Shown here: positions 8,656 to 16,958 of the stretch, one piece after another
Layout of the letters: every line of letters begins with the position of its first letter
Numbering within the stretch: position 1 is the first letter of the stretch
From: Hymenobacter gelipurpurascens
GTDB lineage: Bacteria; Bacteroidota; Bacteroidia; Cytophagales; Hymenobacteraceae
Length of the DNA: 64,000 nucleotides
Direction: 5' to 3'
Assembly: GCF_900187375.1 (NCBI RefSeq)
Contig: NZ_FYEW01000001.1
Span: forward strand, 1,984,001-2,048,000
The notes under the pieces: generated by a model
What the model was told of the DNA's origin: nothing
Databases searched by the model: none
What the model saw: only the letters and a program-made list of their open reading frames with translations
Made by a program: the position numbers and the translations under genes

Positions 8656-8934
8656 ATGGCAACCAAAGACAACGACCAACAAGACCCCGCTGCTGCCCTC
8701 GACCCAAAATCGGGCGCTAACCTTACTGAGGAGCAGCGTAAGCACCGCGAAGAGCTGTACGGCTACAAGCGCGATGAAGAAGGCACCCTCGACACGTCGG
8801 CCCGCCTCGATGACGAAACCAGCGGAATCCCCAACGGCAGCAACTCCACAGGGCCCGATGGCGACACTGGCAGCAGCCCCGATGAGCTGCTGATTCCCGG
8901 CTTCAACAACCCCATCGACGATAATAACCGCTAG
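8656..8934 (+). CDS. Small hydrophilic, probably disordered protein
   Basis: A 92-residue acidic, Asp/Asn/Gly/Ser-rich protein (MATKDNDQQDPAAALDPKSG) with no hydrophobic core, signal peptide or known domain. A short charged helix (LTEEQRKHREELYGYKRDEE) lies in the middle, and the rest is predicted loop. It sits 41 bases after the similar hydrophilic gene and before a terminator, so the pair probably forms one transcript. Its TAG stop is part of a CTAGGCCACT motif. Function unknown. Confidence 0.7.
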   Translation: MATKDNDQQDPAAALDPKSGANLTEEQRKHREELYGYKRDEEGTLDTSARLDDETSGIPNGSNSTGPDGDTGSSPDELLIPGFNNPIDDNNR

Positions 8935-8957
8935 GCCACTTTGCCCGGCGTATCCCC

Positions 8958-8998
8958 AGACAGGCTCCTTGCTCCGGCAAGGAGCCTGTCTGCTTTTT
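8958..8998 (+). terminator. Rho-independent terminator
   Basis: A long stem (AGACAGGCTCCTTG/CAAGGAGCCTGTCT, 14 bp) is followed by a T-rich run, just downstream of the two hydrophilic-protein genes. Confidence 0.88.
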
Positions 8999-9155
8999 AC
9001 GGTTTTCAGGACCGCCGCCCCATTGGCCGAAAAGTGGGCTGACCGATTCCAGACTGGCCTCTGAAGGCTGTACTTTTCAGTGGTTTGCATGACAAGACCC
9101 GCGAATTCTCGTATACTCATCGAAAATTCTATTTTCCGATACTGCTGCTCCGCCT

Positions 9156-9974
9156 ATGCCCCGTCCTTTCCTTGTCCTGACTGATTTCACGGCTGCCGCC
9201 GACACTGCGCTGCGTTATGCCGCCGACCTGGCCAAGCCCCTCGGCGCCTCTTTGGTTTTGCTGCACATCCGGCGCGAATCATTGCTTGACCCCGATGCCT
9301 TCATGGGCACCATCCGGCACCTGACGGAGGGCGAGGTGGCGGCGGCGCTGGAGGAGCGCACCCGGGGGCTGGCAGTGCCCGTTACGGTAGAGTCTACTGC
9401 CGATGGCATTGAAGCGGCCGTGTCTGACGCCGTACGCCGCCACCAGCCTAGCCTGGTAGTGCTGGGTAAGCCCGATACTGAAGAGACGCCCGACGAACTG
9501 GTGAGCAGCACGTCGCTCAAGCTGTTGCGGGCCACCCGCACGCCGCTGCTGGTTGTCCCGATCAGCCATACGGCCCAGGTGCCTCCCCAGCGCATCACAA
9601 TTGCTGCCGATGATCTGCCCTTTTCCCTCAAACCCCAAACCGAAGCCATTCGGGAACTGCTAGGCCAGTTGCAGCCTACCATCACGGTGGAGCACGTGGT
9701 GGAGCCCGAGGACCGCGACGACTGCACTGCCTCCCGCGATGCCGTGCTGAAAAGTGGCCTCACGGCCGAAATCAGCCAGGTCAGAACGCATGGTGTGCGG
9801 CATTTGCATACGGTACATGGCATTTTGCAGGGCGCCGCCGAAACCCACGCCGACCTGCTGCTGGTAGTAGCCCGCCGCCGCAGCTTCCTGGGCCAGCTGT
9901 TCAACCGTAGCGTTACCTCGCAGGTGATTCTGCACGGCCGCCTGCCCATGCTGCTCTTGCCAGCGCTGGAATAG
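9156..9974 (+). CDS. Universal stress protein (tandem UspA)
   Basis: A 272-residue protein with two Usp domains. Domain 1 (~1-146) begins FLVLTDFTAAADTALRYAADLA and ends LLRATRTPLLVVPIS. Domain 2 (~150-272) begins RITIAADD and ends with the family pattern TSQVILHGRLPMLLLPAL. The ATP-loop glycines are weak in both halves, so nucleotide binding is uncertain. It is cytosolic and generally linked to stress survival. It follows the two hydrophilic-protein genes and is followed immediately by an inverted-repeat element that fills the whole gap to the next gene. Confidence 0.92.
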   Translation: MPRPFLVLTDFTAAADTALRYAADLAKPLGASLVLLHIRRESLLDPDAFMGTIRHLTEGEVAAALEERTRGLAVPVTVESTADGIEAAVSDAVRRHQPSLVVLGKPDTEETPDELVSSTSLKLLRATRTPLLVVPISHTAQVPPQRITIAADDLPFSLKPQTEAIRELLGQLQPTITVEHVVEPEDRDDCTASRDAVLKSGLTAEISQVRTHGVRHLHTVHGILQGAAETHADLLLVVARRRSFLGQLFNRSVTSQVILHGRLPMLLLPALE

Positions 9975-10221
9975 AGTGAGGTGGTGAAGTGGACGTTCGG
10001 CTGGCCTAGAGCTAGTGTCATTGCGAGAGGGGCAAAGCAATCTTTCCTTTGCCTCTCGCCAAATTTTGAAGAAACAAGAAGCCCTTACCTCCACAGTGGA
10101 AGTAAGGGCTTTTGCATAGGTCAACGGTTCGTGCAACGGCAAAGGAAAGATTGCTTCGTCCTTCGTCCTCGCAATGACATGTTCTAGGCCAGTCGAACGT
10201 TCACCTCACCATTTCACCTTT
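9975..10221. repeat. Long inverted-repeat intergenic element (MITE/REP-like)
   Basis: Left arm 9977-10051 and right arm 10138-10217 are imperfect inverted copies. Each has, from the outside in, GGTGA-type triplets, a (G/A)ACGTTCG stretch, a TGGCCTAGA motif, GTCATTGCGAG and AAGCAATCTTTCCTTTGC. The loop carries an internal hairpin at 10080-10110 (stem AGCCCTTAC/GTAAGGGCT). The element starts at the uspA stop and ends at the convergent TonB receptor's stop, so it makes up the whole gap. There is no ORF. GTCATTGCGAG-type repeats are widespread dispersed elements in Bacteroidetes. Confidence 0.85.
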
Positions 10222-12345
10222 TCACCACTTCCAGCCGAGCTGTAGGCCGCTGTACCAGTTGCGGCCGGCGGCGGGCTGAAAGAAGCGGTTTCCGAAAGCG
10301 TTTAGGTCGTTGCCGAGGCTGTAGCGGCGGTCTGTGATATTCTCCACGCCACCAAAAACATCGGCTTCCAGGTGGCCTAGCAGTGTGCGGCGCCAGCCGG
10401 CGCGTGTGCCGAAAGTCCAGTAGCCAGCCGCATAGGCAGAGTTTGCATCGGTAAGCGGAATGCGGGCCTGGTGGTTGAGCGTGGGGTTGAGGTAGAAGCC
10501 CAGTTGCTCATTGAAATCGAGGCCGGCGCTGAGCGTGTGCGGGGCGGTGCCGGTGAGGCGGTTGCCGCTGTAGTCGTTGCCACCCGACTCGTACTGCCCG
10601 AAGCGGTAGTGGTTATAGGCGTAGCTCGCCCAGGCCCGTAAGCCAGTCTGCACCTGGCCTAGCGCTGGTACAGAGAGGCCTACGGGCGCGGTAGACTGCT
10701 GCCACAGCCAACCGCTGAGCGCGGCTTCCAGGCCGCGCTGGCGGGTGTTGCCAGAGTTGGCGAACAGCTGCGTGCCCTGCTCGTCGCTGCGCGTGACGAT
10801 GGTTTGGCGCAGGCGGAAATCGTAGGCTGCTACATCAAACACTAACCTATTATGGAAGAGCTTGCCGCGGGTGCCCACCTCGTAGCTGGTGCCGCGCTCG
10901 GCCTGCAGGTTGCGGTTGAGGCTCCCATCAGAAGGCCGGATTTCTTCCTCCGTGGGCGGCGAGAAGCCACTACTCACGTTGGCATACGCAGATATCAGCG
11001 GCGTAATCTCCTTCAACAGGGCCACTCTGGGCGAAACCTGAGGCCGGAAGTCGCGCCGAAACTGGTAGTTGGCAGGCTGCGTGGCGGCATCGGATACGCG
11101 GGTGATGCGGTAGCGCAGGCGGTTGTAGCTGGCCCCAGCCGTCAGCAGGAAACCAACGGGCAACTCGTAATCGGCCTGGGCAAACACGAACCCCGTGGCC
11201 GTCCTGATTTCATCGTCGTAGCGCAGCAGGCCGGGCGTGCCGCCACGGTTCTGGTAGTTGCGGGAGCTTTCAAAGCCGTTCTGCATCTCGCCCCCGCCCT
11301 GCAGGCGCAGCGTGTGACCGGCCAGCTCCGTGCGGTAGCGCAGCACTGCCCGCCCGCCCAGGCCCAGCACGGTATTACGCTCATAGTCTACCAGATACGG
11401 CGTCCGGATGATACTACCCGTGCCGTAAAGAGTGCCGGTGATGCTGAGCTGGTCCGTAAACCGATAGTCGTAGGTGGCACCGAGCAAGGCGGTGCGGGAG
11501 GCGTAGAACGTGCGTTGGGCCACGGTACCGGGGCTGGTGGCCGAACCGGGGCGCGCTTGGCGCGGGTTCTGCTCGAACTGGGCGCGGGTGAGGCCGCCGG
11601 GCAGCTGGTAGTCGAGGTCGGTGTAGAGGGCGTGCAGGCCCAGCGTGCCGTGCTCCGTGGCTTTCATCTCGCCGTCCAGCGCTATCGTTTCGCGGCGCAG
11701 GGCGCTTTGCTCGCGGTAGCCATCCAATGTCTGCCGCGAATACTGCGCCCGCAGGTAGCCGGTGGCGGTGCCCGTTTCAGCGGCCACGGTATAGCGGCGC
11801 AGACCATAGCTACCCGCCGTGAAGCCTGTTTGCACCCGCGAAGTGCCGGGCAGTGGCCTACGGTTGGTGAGCAGCACCGCGCCGCCTATGCCGGCGCCAT
11901 ACACGCTGGCCGTGGGTCCTTTTATCACTTCAATTCCGCCCAGCTGGCTGGGGTCTAGCAAATTGAGGGAAGTGCTTCCGCTGGCTTCCGTGAACGGAAT
12001 GCCTTGGTAGTACACCTTCACGTTGCGCACGCCAAATGGCGAGCGAAGCGTGCTGCCGCGCACACTGAGGCGGTAGCTGGCCGTGGCCCGCTCTTCGAGG
12101 CGCACGCCGGGCAGCGTGTTTACGGCTTGGGTGAGAGCATTTTGCGGGAAGCGCTCCAGCACGGCGGCATCGAGCACGCCCACCGCGGCGGCCGTGCGGC
12201 GCAACGGCAGTTGCTGGCCGTAGCCGGTTACGGTAGCTTCGGGCAGCACTTGCACGCGGGCCGTATCGGGAGTAGTGCCGGGCAGGTTTTGGGCAACGGC
12301 AGAAACAGGCAGCAGCAACAGCGCCGCGGCGTAACGATGAGTCAT
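10222..12345 (-). CDS. TonB-dependent outer-membrane receptor
   Basis: A ~707-residue receptor. Start at 12345 (MTHRYAAALLLLPVSAVAQ) gives a clean signal peptide; an in-frame ATG at 12408 would put a leucine run in front. Plug domain (~30-170): LPEATVTGYGQQ, LNTLPGV-like NTLPGVRLEERA, and IEVIKGPTASVYGAG. A 22-strand barrel follows, ending in an aromatic-terminated strand (GLQLGWKW). No carboxypeptidase-regulatory N-terminal domain and no SusD partner are present, so iron-siderophore or cofactor uptake is likelier than glycan uptake. The substrate is unknown. The ExbD-like gene upstream is divergent. Confidence 0.92.
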   Translation of the reverse strand: MTHRYAAALLLLPVSAVAQNLPGTTPDTARVQVLPEATVTGYGQQLPLRRTAAAVGVLDAAVLERFPQNALTQAVNTLPGVRLEERATASYRLSVRGSTLRSPFGVRNVKVYYQGIPFTEASGSTSLNLLDPSQLGGIEVIKGPTASVYGAGIGGAVLLTNRRPLPGTSRVQTGFTAGSYGLRRYTVAAETGTATGYLRAQYSRQTLDGYREQSALRRETIALDGEMKATEHGTLGLHALYTDLDYQLPGGLTRAQFEQNPRQARPGSATSPGTVAQRTFYASRTALLGATYDYRFTDQLSITGTLYGTGSIIRTPYLVDYERNTVLGLGGRAVLRYRTELAGHTLRLQGGGEMQNGFESSRNYQNRGGTPGLLRYDDEIRTATGFVFAQADYELPVGFLLTAGASYNRLRYRITRVSDAATQPANYQFRRDFRPQVSPRVALLKEITPLISAYANVSSGFSPPTEEEIRPSDGSLNRNLQAERGTSYEVGTRGKLFHNRLVFDVAAYDFRLRQTIVTRSDEQGTQLFANSGNTRQRGLEAALSGWLWQQSTAPVGLSVPALGQVQTGLRAWASYAYNHYRFGQYESGGNDYSGNRLTGTAPHTLSAGLDFNEQLGFYLNPTLNHQARIPLTDANSAYAAGYWTFGTRAGWRRTLLGHLEADVFGGVENITDRRYSLGNDLNAFGNRFFQPAAGRNWYSGLQLGWKW

Positions 12346-12560
12346 CAGGAGGGGCACTAACAGCGGAAGCAGCAGCAGCAGCAGAAGTGGTCTAGGCCAC
12401 TCCCGCAAGGTGCGGCAAGGAACTATACCGCGTTCGGCCGATTTCGTTTGAATATTTCCACCAGTTCAGCAGCAGAAAAGCCCTATACTGGCACAGGACT
12501 ATATACCAAACTACCAGCCCGATTCGTATTTCTTACCAGTTCCACTTAACTACGTTGGTC

Positions 12561-13244
12561 GTGCCTCAACTAGCCCGGAATCTTTTCAGACGGCCTCCAC
12601 GCCTGCTTTTTGCGCCGGCGCTGCTGCTTGATTTGGCTGTGCTGCTAGGTATCAGCAGCATCCTGCTCAGTAGTCTGCACCAAGCGCCCCGCCAAGCCAT
12701 ACTGCAGGTTACTTTTCCACCTCGCCCAGAGAAAGTTGTGGAGCTTCATCGCGCTGGTGTTTTTCACTTCCCAACCCCTGCGGAAGTACGCCGAATGCGG
12801 ATATGGCAAACCGTGTGGCTCACAGGGAAAGGGCAGACTGACAGCTTAAATTTACAGAGCTTCTGGCGGAAGACTGAACACATGCAGCAATTTCCAAACA
12901 CCACCACTGGAGTAGCAGTACACTTTGGCTCGCAGGCCCACTATGGGAGTTTGGTGCGCGCAATTGATTATCTGAACCAGTTGGATGTCAAGAAATATAC
13001 GATTGATATTACTTCGCCTACCACCACAGCTCTATATGCTTTTACGGATGCTCGACAGCAACCTAGGCCACTCTCCATTCCAACCCCAATTATCCTCGCA
13101 GCAACTCCCACTTCTGCCACGGCCCGCTGGCTGCAACAGGTAGGTGCGCCGCTGCAGCATTCGGCCTGGGGCACGGCTTTGTTGGCTTGCCTGGGTGTGA
13201 TGGCAGTTGGGGCCGCCTGTTATGTCCTTCGTGAGGTAGCTTGA
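12561..13244 (+). CDS. Membrane protein with weak ExbD-like region
   Basis: About 227 residues with an N-terminal membrane helix (~15-38), a periplasm-sized middle part and a C-terminal helix (~200-222). The segment VHFGSQAHYGSLVRAIDYLNQLDVKKYTIDI resembles the ExbD/TolR periplasmic pattern (a residue set followed by yxxvvxxldxlkxxgvxk), but the usual ExbD membrane Asp is not clear and a second C-terminal helix is unusual. It could be an energy-coupling relative serving the divergent TonB receptor, or an unrelated protein. No ATG is available; GTG at 12561 is used, with TTG at 12555 as an alternative. Confidence 0.5.
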   Translation: MPQLARNLFRRPPRLLFAPALLLDLAVLLGISSILLSSLHQAPRQAILQVTFPPRPEKVVELHRAGVFHFPTPAEVRRMRIWQTVWLTGKGQTDSLNLQSFWRKTEHMQQFPNTTTGVAVHFGSQAHYGSLVRAIDYLNQLDVKKYTIDITSPTTTALYAFTDARQQPRPLSIPTPIILAATPTSATARWLQQVGAPLQHSAWGTALLACLGVMAVGAACYVLREVA

Positions 13245-13459
13245 GCCGATGCTATACGCCACCATCGTTCATGCCCCGCCCCGCTCCCGTAGGCCACTGC
13301 TGCTTCTGCCGGGGCTGCTGTGCTTGAGCTACAGCGCTGTAATCTTCTAAATAAAGCCGTGTCTTCTTGAGTGGCCTACGCAGCGATAAAGCAGGCTAAA
13401 AAGCGTAGCCAGGCTACTTTCACGGAATCCGTCGCACGGAAATTGCGTTAGTCTTTCCT

Positions 13460-14011
13460 ATGCCTGCCCTCTCCCCCGACCTGCGCAAAGCGCTCCTCCA
13501 CCTTCCCCAAAAAGAAAAAGACCAGCTTCTGGTGCGCCTCGTTGGCCAGGATGCCGTGCTGATAGAACAGCTCAGTTTCCGGCTGCTGGAAGGCGACGAT
13601 GCGCTGGAGCAACGCCGCCTGCGCCTGCGCACCCAGGTAGACGACCCTGTGCGCGGCTACCACCAAACTCCCAACGACCTGCTGCACATTGTGCGCCAGC
13701 TGCAGGCCCGCCTGGCTTACCACACCCGCATTACCGGCGACCTGTTTGGCGAAATAGAACTGACGCTGCGCCTGCTGACCAATGTATTGCGCCATCAGCC
13801 CGACGCGGTTTCTCGGCTGCATGGTCCCACGCAGCCGCTGCTGCAGCACCTGGCCCGCCGCACCCACGATGCCCTCAAGCAAGCCGGCAAGCTGCACGAG
13901 GATTATCTGGTGGAGCTTTCGCCGGCCACCAACGAGCTGCTGGCGCTGCTGTACGCCTCGGCGGCGGCGCCTTTGGCCCGGGAGCTGGGCGTGCCGACGG
14001 GGAACTTGTAG
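13460..14011 (+). CDS. Conserved hypothetical helical protein
   Basis: A 183-residue soluble protein predicted almost wholly alpha-helical, rich in Leu, Arg, Gln and His, without signal peptide, Cys or membrane helices. It starts MPALSPDLRKALLHLPQKEK and has a repeated-looking Leu/Arg heptad character through the centre (LLHIVRQLQARLAYHTR, ELTLRLLTNVL). I do not recognise a family. It is a single gene, followed directly by an inverted-repeat remnant. The ATG at 13460 is the first in frame, with normal codon use from there. Confidence 0.75.
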   Translation: MPALSPDLRKALLHLPQKEKDQLLVRLVGQDAVLIEQLSFRLLEGDDALEQRRLRLRTQVDDPVRGYHQTPNDLLHIVRQLQARLAYHTRITGDLFGEIELTLRLLTNVLRHQPDAVSRLHGPTQPLLQHLARRTHDALKQAGKLHEDYLVELSPATNELLALLYASAAAPLARELGVPTGNL

Positions 14012-14163
14012 AATGGTGAAGTGGTGAGGTGGGCGTTTCGCTGGCGCAAGTGGCGCAGTTAACTCCTTCAGAACATCGACTCCTTCCTTCACCTTTCCTG
14101 TATCCTTTACGGAGCGAAAGCAGTATTTGAGAGAACCACACCACGCTCTCTTCACCAATCACC
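14012..14163. repeat. Degenerate inverted-repeat element
   Basis: The gap between the gene ending at 14011 and the next starts with GGTGAAGTGGTGAGGTGGGCG and ends with the reverse complement of GGTGATTGGTGAAGAGAGCG. Both ends resemble the outer tips of the 9975-10221 element. The GTCATTGCGAG core is missing, so this looks like a decayed relative. Confidence 0.45.
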
Positions 14164-14170
14164 CTCCGCT

Positions 14171-14485
14171 ATGTCTGCTACGCCTTCTCCCGAACATGTG
14201 CGCGTGCCCCTGCACTTGTCTGCCACTGAGCTACACCAAGCCCTCGATGAGCTAGATGCTAAAATCCGGACTCTGCAAAACCGCGCCCACGCTACCACGG
14301 CCAACTCCCAGCACACCTACCACGAGCATATCGCGACTCTGGAAACTAAGCGCTCTAAGCTGGCCGCGCAGCTGAAAGATGCCCCCGAGGCCCAATCGCC
14401 GCCGTCTGATACCGACCGCAGCACCTGGGACGAAATCTGGCGCGGCATTGAAAACCTGCGCAACGACCTGCGAAACATCATCTAG
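14171..14485 (+). CDS. Small coiled-coil protein
   Basis: A 104-residue soluble protein with two helical segments forming a likely antiparallel coiled coil (ELHQALDELDAKIRTLQNRA and HEHIATLETKRSKLAAQL), a short polar linker (residues ~75-85) and a C-terminal amphipathic helix (WDEIWRGIENLRNDLRNI). No catalytic motif, Cys or signal peptide. Such small proteins are common near stress genes in this group, but I cannot name a family. Its TAG stop is part of a CTAGGCCACT motif. Confidence 0.72.
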   Translation: MSATPSPEHVRVPLHLSATELHQALDELDAKIRTLQNRAHATTANSQHTYHEHIATLETKRSKLAAQLKDAPEAQSPPSDTDRSTWDEIWRGIENLRNDLRNII

Positions 14486-14788
14486 GCCACTTGGGCGGCC
14501 TGCCCGGAGCGCAGATGTTTACTTTCCTTTTCTAGCAGTGGCCTAGCCAGTTGCTCCTGAAGCCCCGCCCGCCGCGGGGCTTTTTGTTTGGCACCAGGAG
14601 TACGGCCCCAATGTAGCTAGGCCACTCAGGCCGCCCAAAACTGTTCTGGCCCCCGGCATGCCTCCGCCACTCGGGCTAGGCGTAGCGCAGTTCGGCAGAA
14701 GAAATTACCGTTCACTGAAATTTGATTTCTGCCTTGAGGTTGAGAAACTAGGTTTGGACCATTCTACAACGCCTAACCTGCTTTCACC
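14486..14788. other. Intergenic region, 303 bases
   Basis: It contains the terminator at 14561-14586 and at least three TAGGCCA/TGGCCTA motifs (14486, 14539, 14618). The flanks CTAGGCCACTTGGGCGGCCTG and the later CTAGGCCACTCAGGCCGCCCA share an inverted GGGCGGCCTG core. The last ~100 bases are AT-richer and probably hold the promoter of the hydrolase gene. No ORF or RNA gene is seen. Confidence 0.6.
14561..14586 (+). terminator. Rho-independent terminator
   Basis: An 8-bp GC stem (AGCCCCGC/GCGGGGCT) with a 5-base loop, followed by T5, 75 bases downstream of the coiled-coil gene. Confidence 0.85.
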
Positions 14789-15730
14789 ATGAAACTCGCT
14801 ACCTCCCTCCGCTCCGTTAGCGCCGCCTTCCTATTACTGAGCACCAGCTTCCCGGCCACTCTCTCGGCCGCTCCCGCACCTTCCGCAACCGTAAAGGCTG
14901 AGGCTCCAGCTTCTCACCCCGCTTTCACGGTACAGGTGGTAGGCAAAGGCCGGCCCATGCTCCTGATTCCGGGCCTTACCTGCCCCGGCGCCGTGTGGGA
15001 TGAGACGGTGGCGCACTACCAGAAGCAGTACCAATGCCACGTAGTATCATTGGCCGGGTTTGGTGGCACGGCCCCCCTGGCCAACCGGGAGCAGTTTCTG
15101 CAGCAAGTCCGCGACCAGCTACTGGCCTACATCAAAACCCAAAAGCTCAACCGCCCCATTGTGGTAGGCCACAGCCTGGGCGGTTTCCTAGGCCTCTGGA
15201 TGAGCACGGTGCAGCCTGAGGCCATCGGCCCGCTCGTGATTGTGGATTCGCTGCCTTTCATGGCGGCCGTGCAAAACCCCGCTATGACGGTGGAGCAAGC
15301 CAAACCCATGGCTGAAGGCATGCGCCAGCAGATGAGCCGGGGCTCGATGCCCGTGGCACTTGCCCGCCAGACCTCTGCCAGTATGATGACCGATACGGCC
15401 CGCATCAGCCAGGCCACCCGCTGGAGCGTAGCCTCCGACCCCACCACCGTGGCCCAGGCCTATTATGACCTGATGACCAACGACTTGCGCCATGATATTG
15501 CCCGCGTGCAGCAGCCTACGCTGGTACTGGGCGCCTGGGCAGCCTACAAGCAGTACGGCTCCACCAAGGAAGGCACCCGCGCTATTTTCGAGCAGCAGTA
15601 CGCCAAGCTACCTCAGCACCACGTGGAAATGTCGGAGGCGGGCAAGCACTTCCTGATGTGGGACGACACGCAGTGGTTCTTCGCTCAGACGGATGCATTT
15701 TTGAAGCAGAACAGCCTGGCCAGGAAGTAG
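14789..15730 (+). CDS. Secreted alpha/beta-hydrolase
   Basis: A 313-residue protein with an N-terminal signal peptide (through about LSAAPAP, ~30 residues) and an alpha/beta-hydrolase fold. The oxyanion region is LLIPGLTCPGAVWD, the nucleophile elbow is VVGHSLGGFLG, and the catalytic His is likely in the late EAGKHFLMWD segment; the acid is not certain. It is probably periplasmic. The substrate is unknown; esterases, epoxide hydrolases and lactonases share this layout. It is a single gene with its own terminator-like region before the LytS-type kinase. Confidence 0.88.
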   Translation: MKLATSLRSVSAAFLLLSTSFPATLSAAPAPSATVKAEAPASHPAFTVQVVGKGRPMLLIPGLTCPGAVWDETVAHYQKQYQCHVVSLAGFGGTAPLANREQFLQQVRDQLLAYIKTQKLNRPIVVGHSLGGFLGLWMSTVQPEAIGPLVIVDSLPFMAAVQNPAMTVEQAKPMAEGMRQQMSRGSMPVALARQTSASMMTDTARISQATRWSVASDPTTVAQAYYDLMTNDLRHDIARVQQPTLVLGAWAAYKQYGSTKEGTRAIFEQQYAKLPQHHVEMSEAGKHFLMWDDTQWFFAQTDAFLKQNSLARK

Positions 15731-15833
15731 GCCTTTCCGCTTCTCCCCTAACTTGCCCACGTGGCATCACCTCCTGGCTAGGCCAGTTGAGTGATGCCAC
15801 GTGCCGGTTTGCCCTTTCGCTGTAACCTTGCTT

Positions 15834-16925
15834 ATGTTCTCCTACGCCTCTGTGCCCGCCCCCGGCCGCTTGTATTGGCGCCTGCAGCTAATTGGCTGGG
15901 CGCTGTACTTCCTTTTCAACTTCGTAGTCTTCTCCGTCTTCGGTAAGGCTTCCACCGATACTGGTCTTATTACGCTGCTGATTGTGGCTACTATGCTGGG
16001 GCTGAGCCACGCGTTGCGCTACCACATAGTGGCCAACGGCTGGCAACAGTTGGCGCCACTGCCCCTGCTAGGCCGACTGTTGGTTACCAATGCCCTACTA
16101 TCGGTGCTGAGTCAGGTAATCATCTGGGGGCTGATTGCGTGGGTAGTACGCCCCAGTAGCACTGGCAAACCGCAGGGTTGGGCGGAGTTCATCGGGTATG
16201 CTTTCAACATCAACTTTGTGCTGTGGCTGTGGGCCGGCTTCTACTTCGGCTGGCATTATCTGCGCAGCTACAAACAGGCCGAGGTGGATAAATGGAAGCT
16301 CAGCGCGGCGGTGCAGGAAGCCGAAATGCGCACTCTGAAGGCCCAAATCAACCCCCACTTCATGTTCAACTCCCTCAACAACATCCGGGCGTTGGTGATG
16401 GAAGACCCCGCCCGCTCCCGCGACATGATTACGCACCTCTCCGACCTGCTGCGCTACTCCATTCAGCTCAACAGCGCCGAGCAGGTGCCGCTGGGTCGGG
16501 AACTAGAGATTGTGGAGCACTACCTGCAGCTGGAGGCCCTGCAGCTGGAAGAACGCCTACGCTATTCGCTTGATGTAGACCCCGCCGCTTTACCCGTGCT
16601 CATTCCGCCCATGACGTTGCAGTTGCTGGTGGAAAACGCCATCAAGCACGGTATTGCGCCGCGCCCCGAGGGTGGCCGCATTGTCCTTTCCGCGCAGCTG
16701 AATACTGGCCTAGGCCAGTTGCACGTGGCCGTTCGCAGCACGGGCCGCTACCAGCCCACTCCCGGCCACGAAGGCGTAGGCCTACGCAATGCCCGCGAGC
16801 GGCTGGCCCTGCTCTTTGGCCCAGCTGCCCACCTCGAAATCAGCAACGACGAAACTGCCGCTGACACAGTAGTAGCCCAGCTACAATTGCCCGTGCAGGC
16901 CTCTAGGCCAGTGCTGCTAGCTTAA
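15834..16925 (+). CDS. LytS/YehU-type sensor histidine kinase
   Basis: A 363-residue kinase with four membrane helices (~15-150), a short coiled coil (~150-165) and a His_kinase domain. The phospho-His is near 175 in the hallmark LKAQINPHFMFNSLNNI, and the ATP-binding N box is LLVENAIKHGI. A GTG at 15801 is in frame upstream, but ATG at 15834 gives the usual short N-terminus. The partner LytTR response regulator starts 33 bases after the stop. Such pairs in Bacteroidetes control nearby or cell-envelope genes; the target is not visible. Confidence 0.93.
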   Translation: MFSYASVPAPGRLYWRLQLIGWALYFLFNFVVFSVFGKASTDTGLITLLIVATMLGLSHALRYHIVANGWQQLAPLPLLGRLLVTNALLSVLSQVIIWGLIAWVVRPSSTGKPQGWAEFIGYAFNINFVLWLWAGFYFGWHYLRSYKQAEVDKWKLSAAVQEAEMRTLKAQINPHFMFNSLNNIRALVMEDPARSRDMITHLSDLLRYSIQLNSAEQVPLGRELEIVEHYLQLEALQLEERLRYSLDVDPAALPVLIPPMTLQLLVENAIKHGIAPRPEGGRIVLSAQLNTGLGQLHVAVRSTGRYQPTPGHEGVGLRNARERLALLFGPAAHLEISNDETAADTVVAQLQLPVQASRPVLLA

Positions 16926-16958
16926 TTTCTTCTCCTCCTTAATTGACTTACTCGCTGC

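Noticed and set aside
9215..10021. A 268-residue minus-strand frame over uspA
   Set aside because: Ser/Arg-rich shadow of the universal stress protein gene.
10852..11958. A 368-residue frame on the plus strand
   Set aside because: Antisense to the TonB receptor, with Arg/Ala/Gly-rich low-information sequence.
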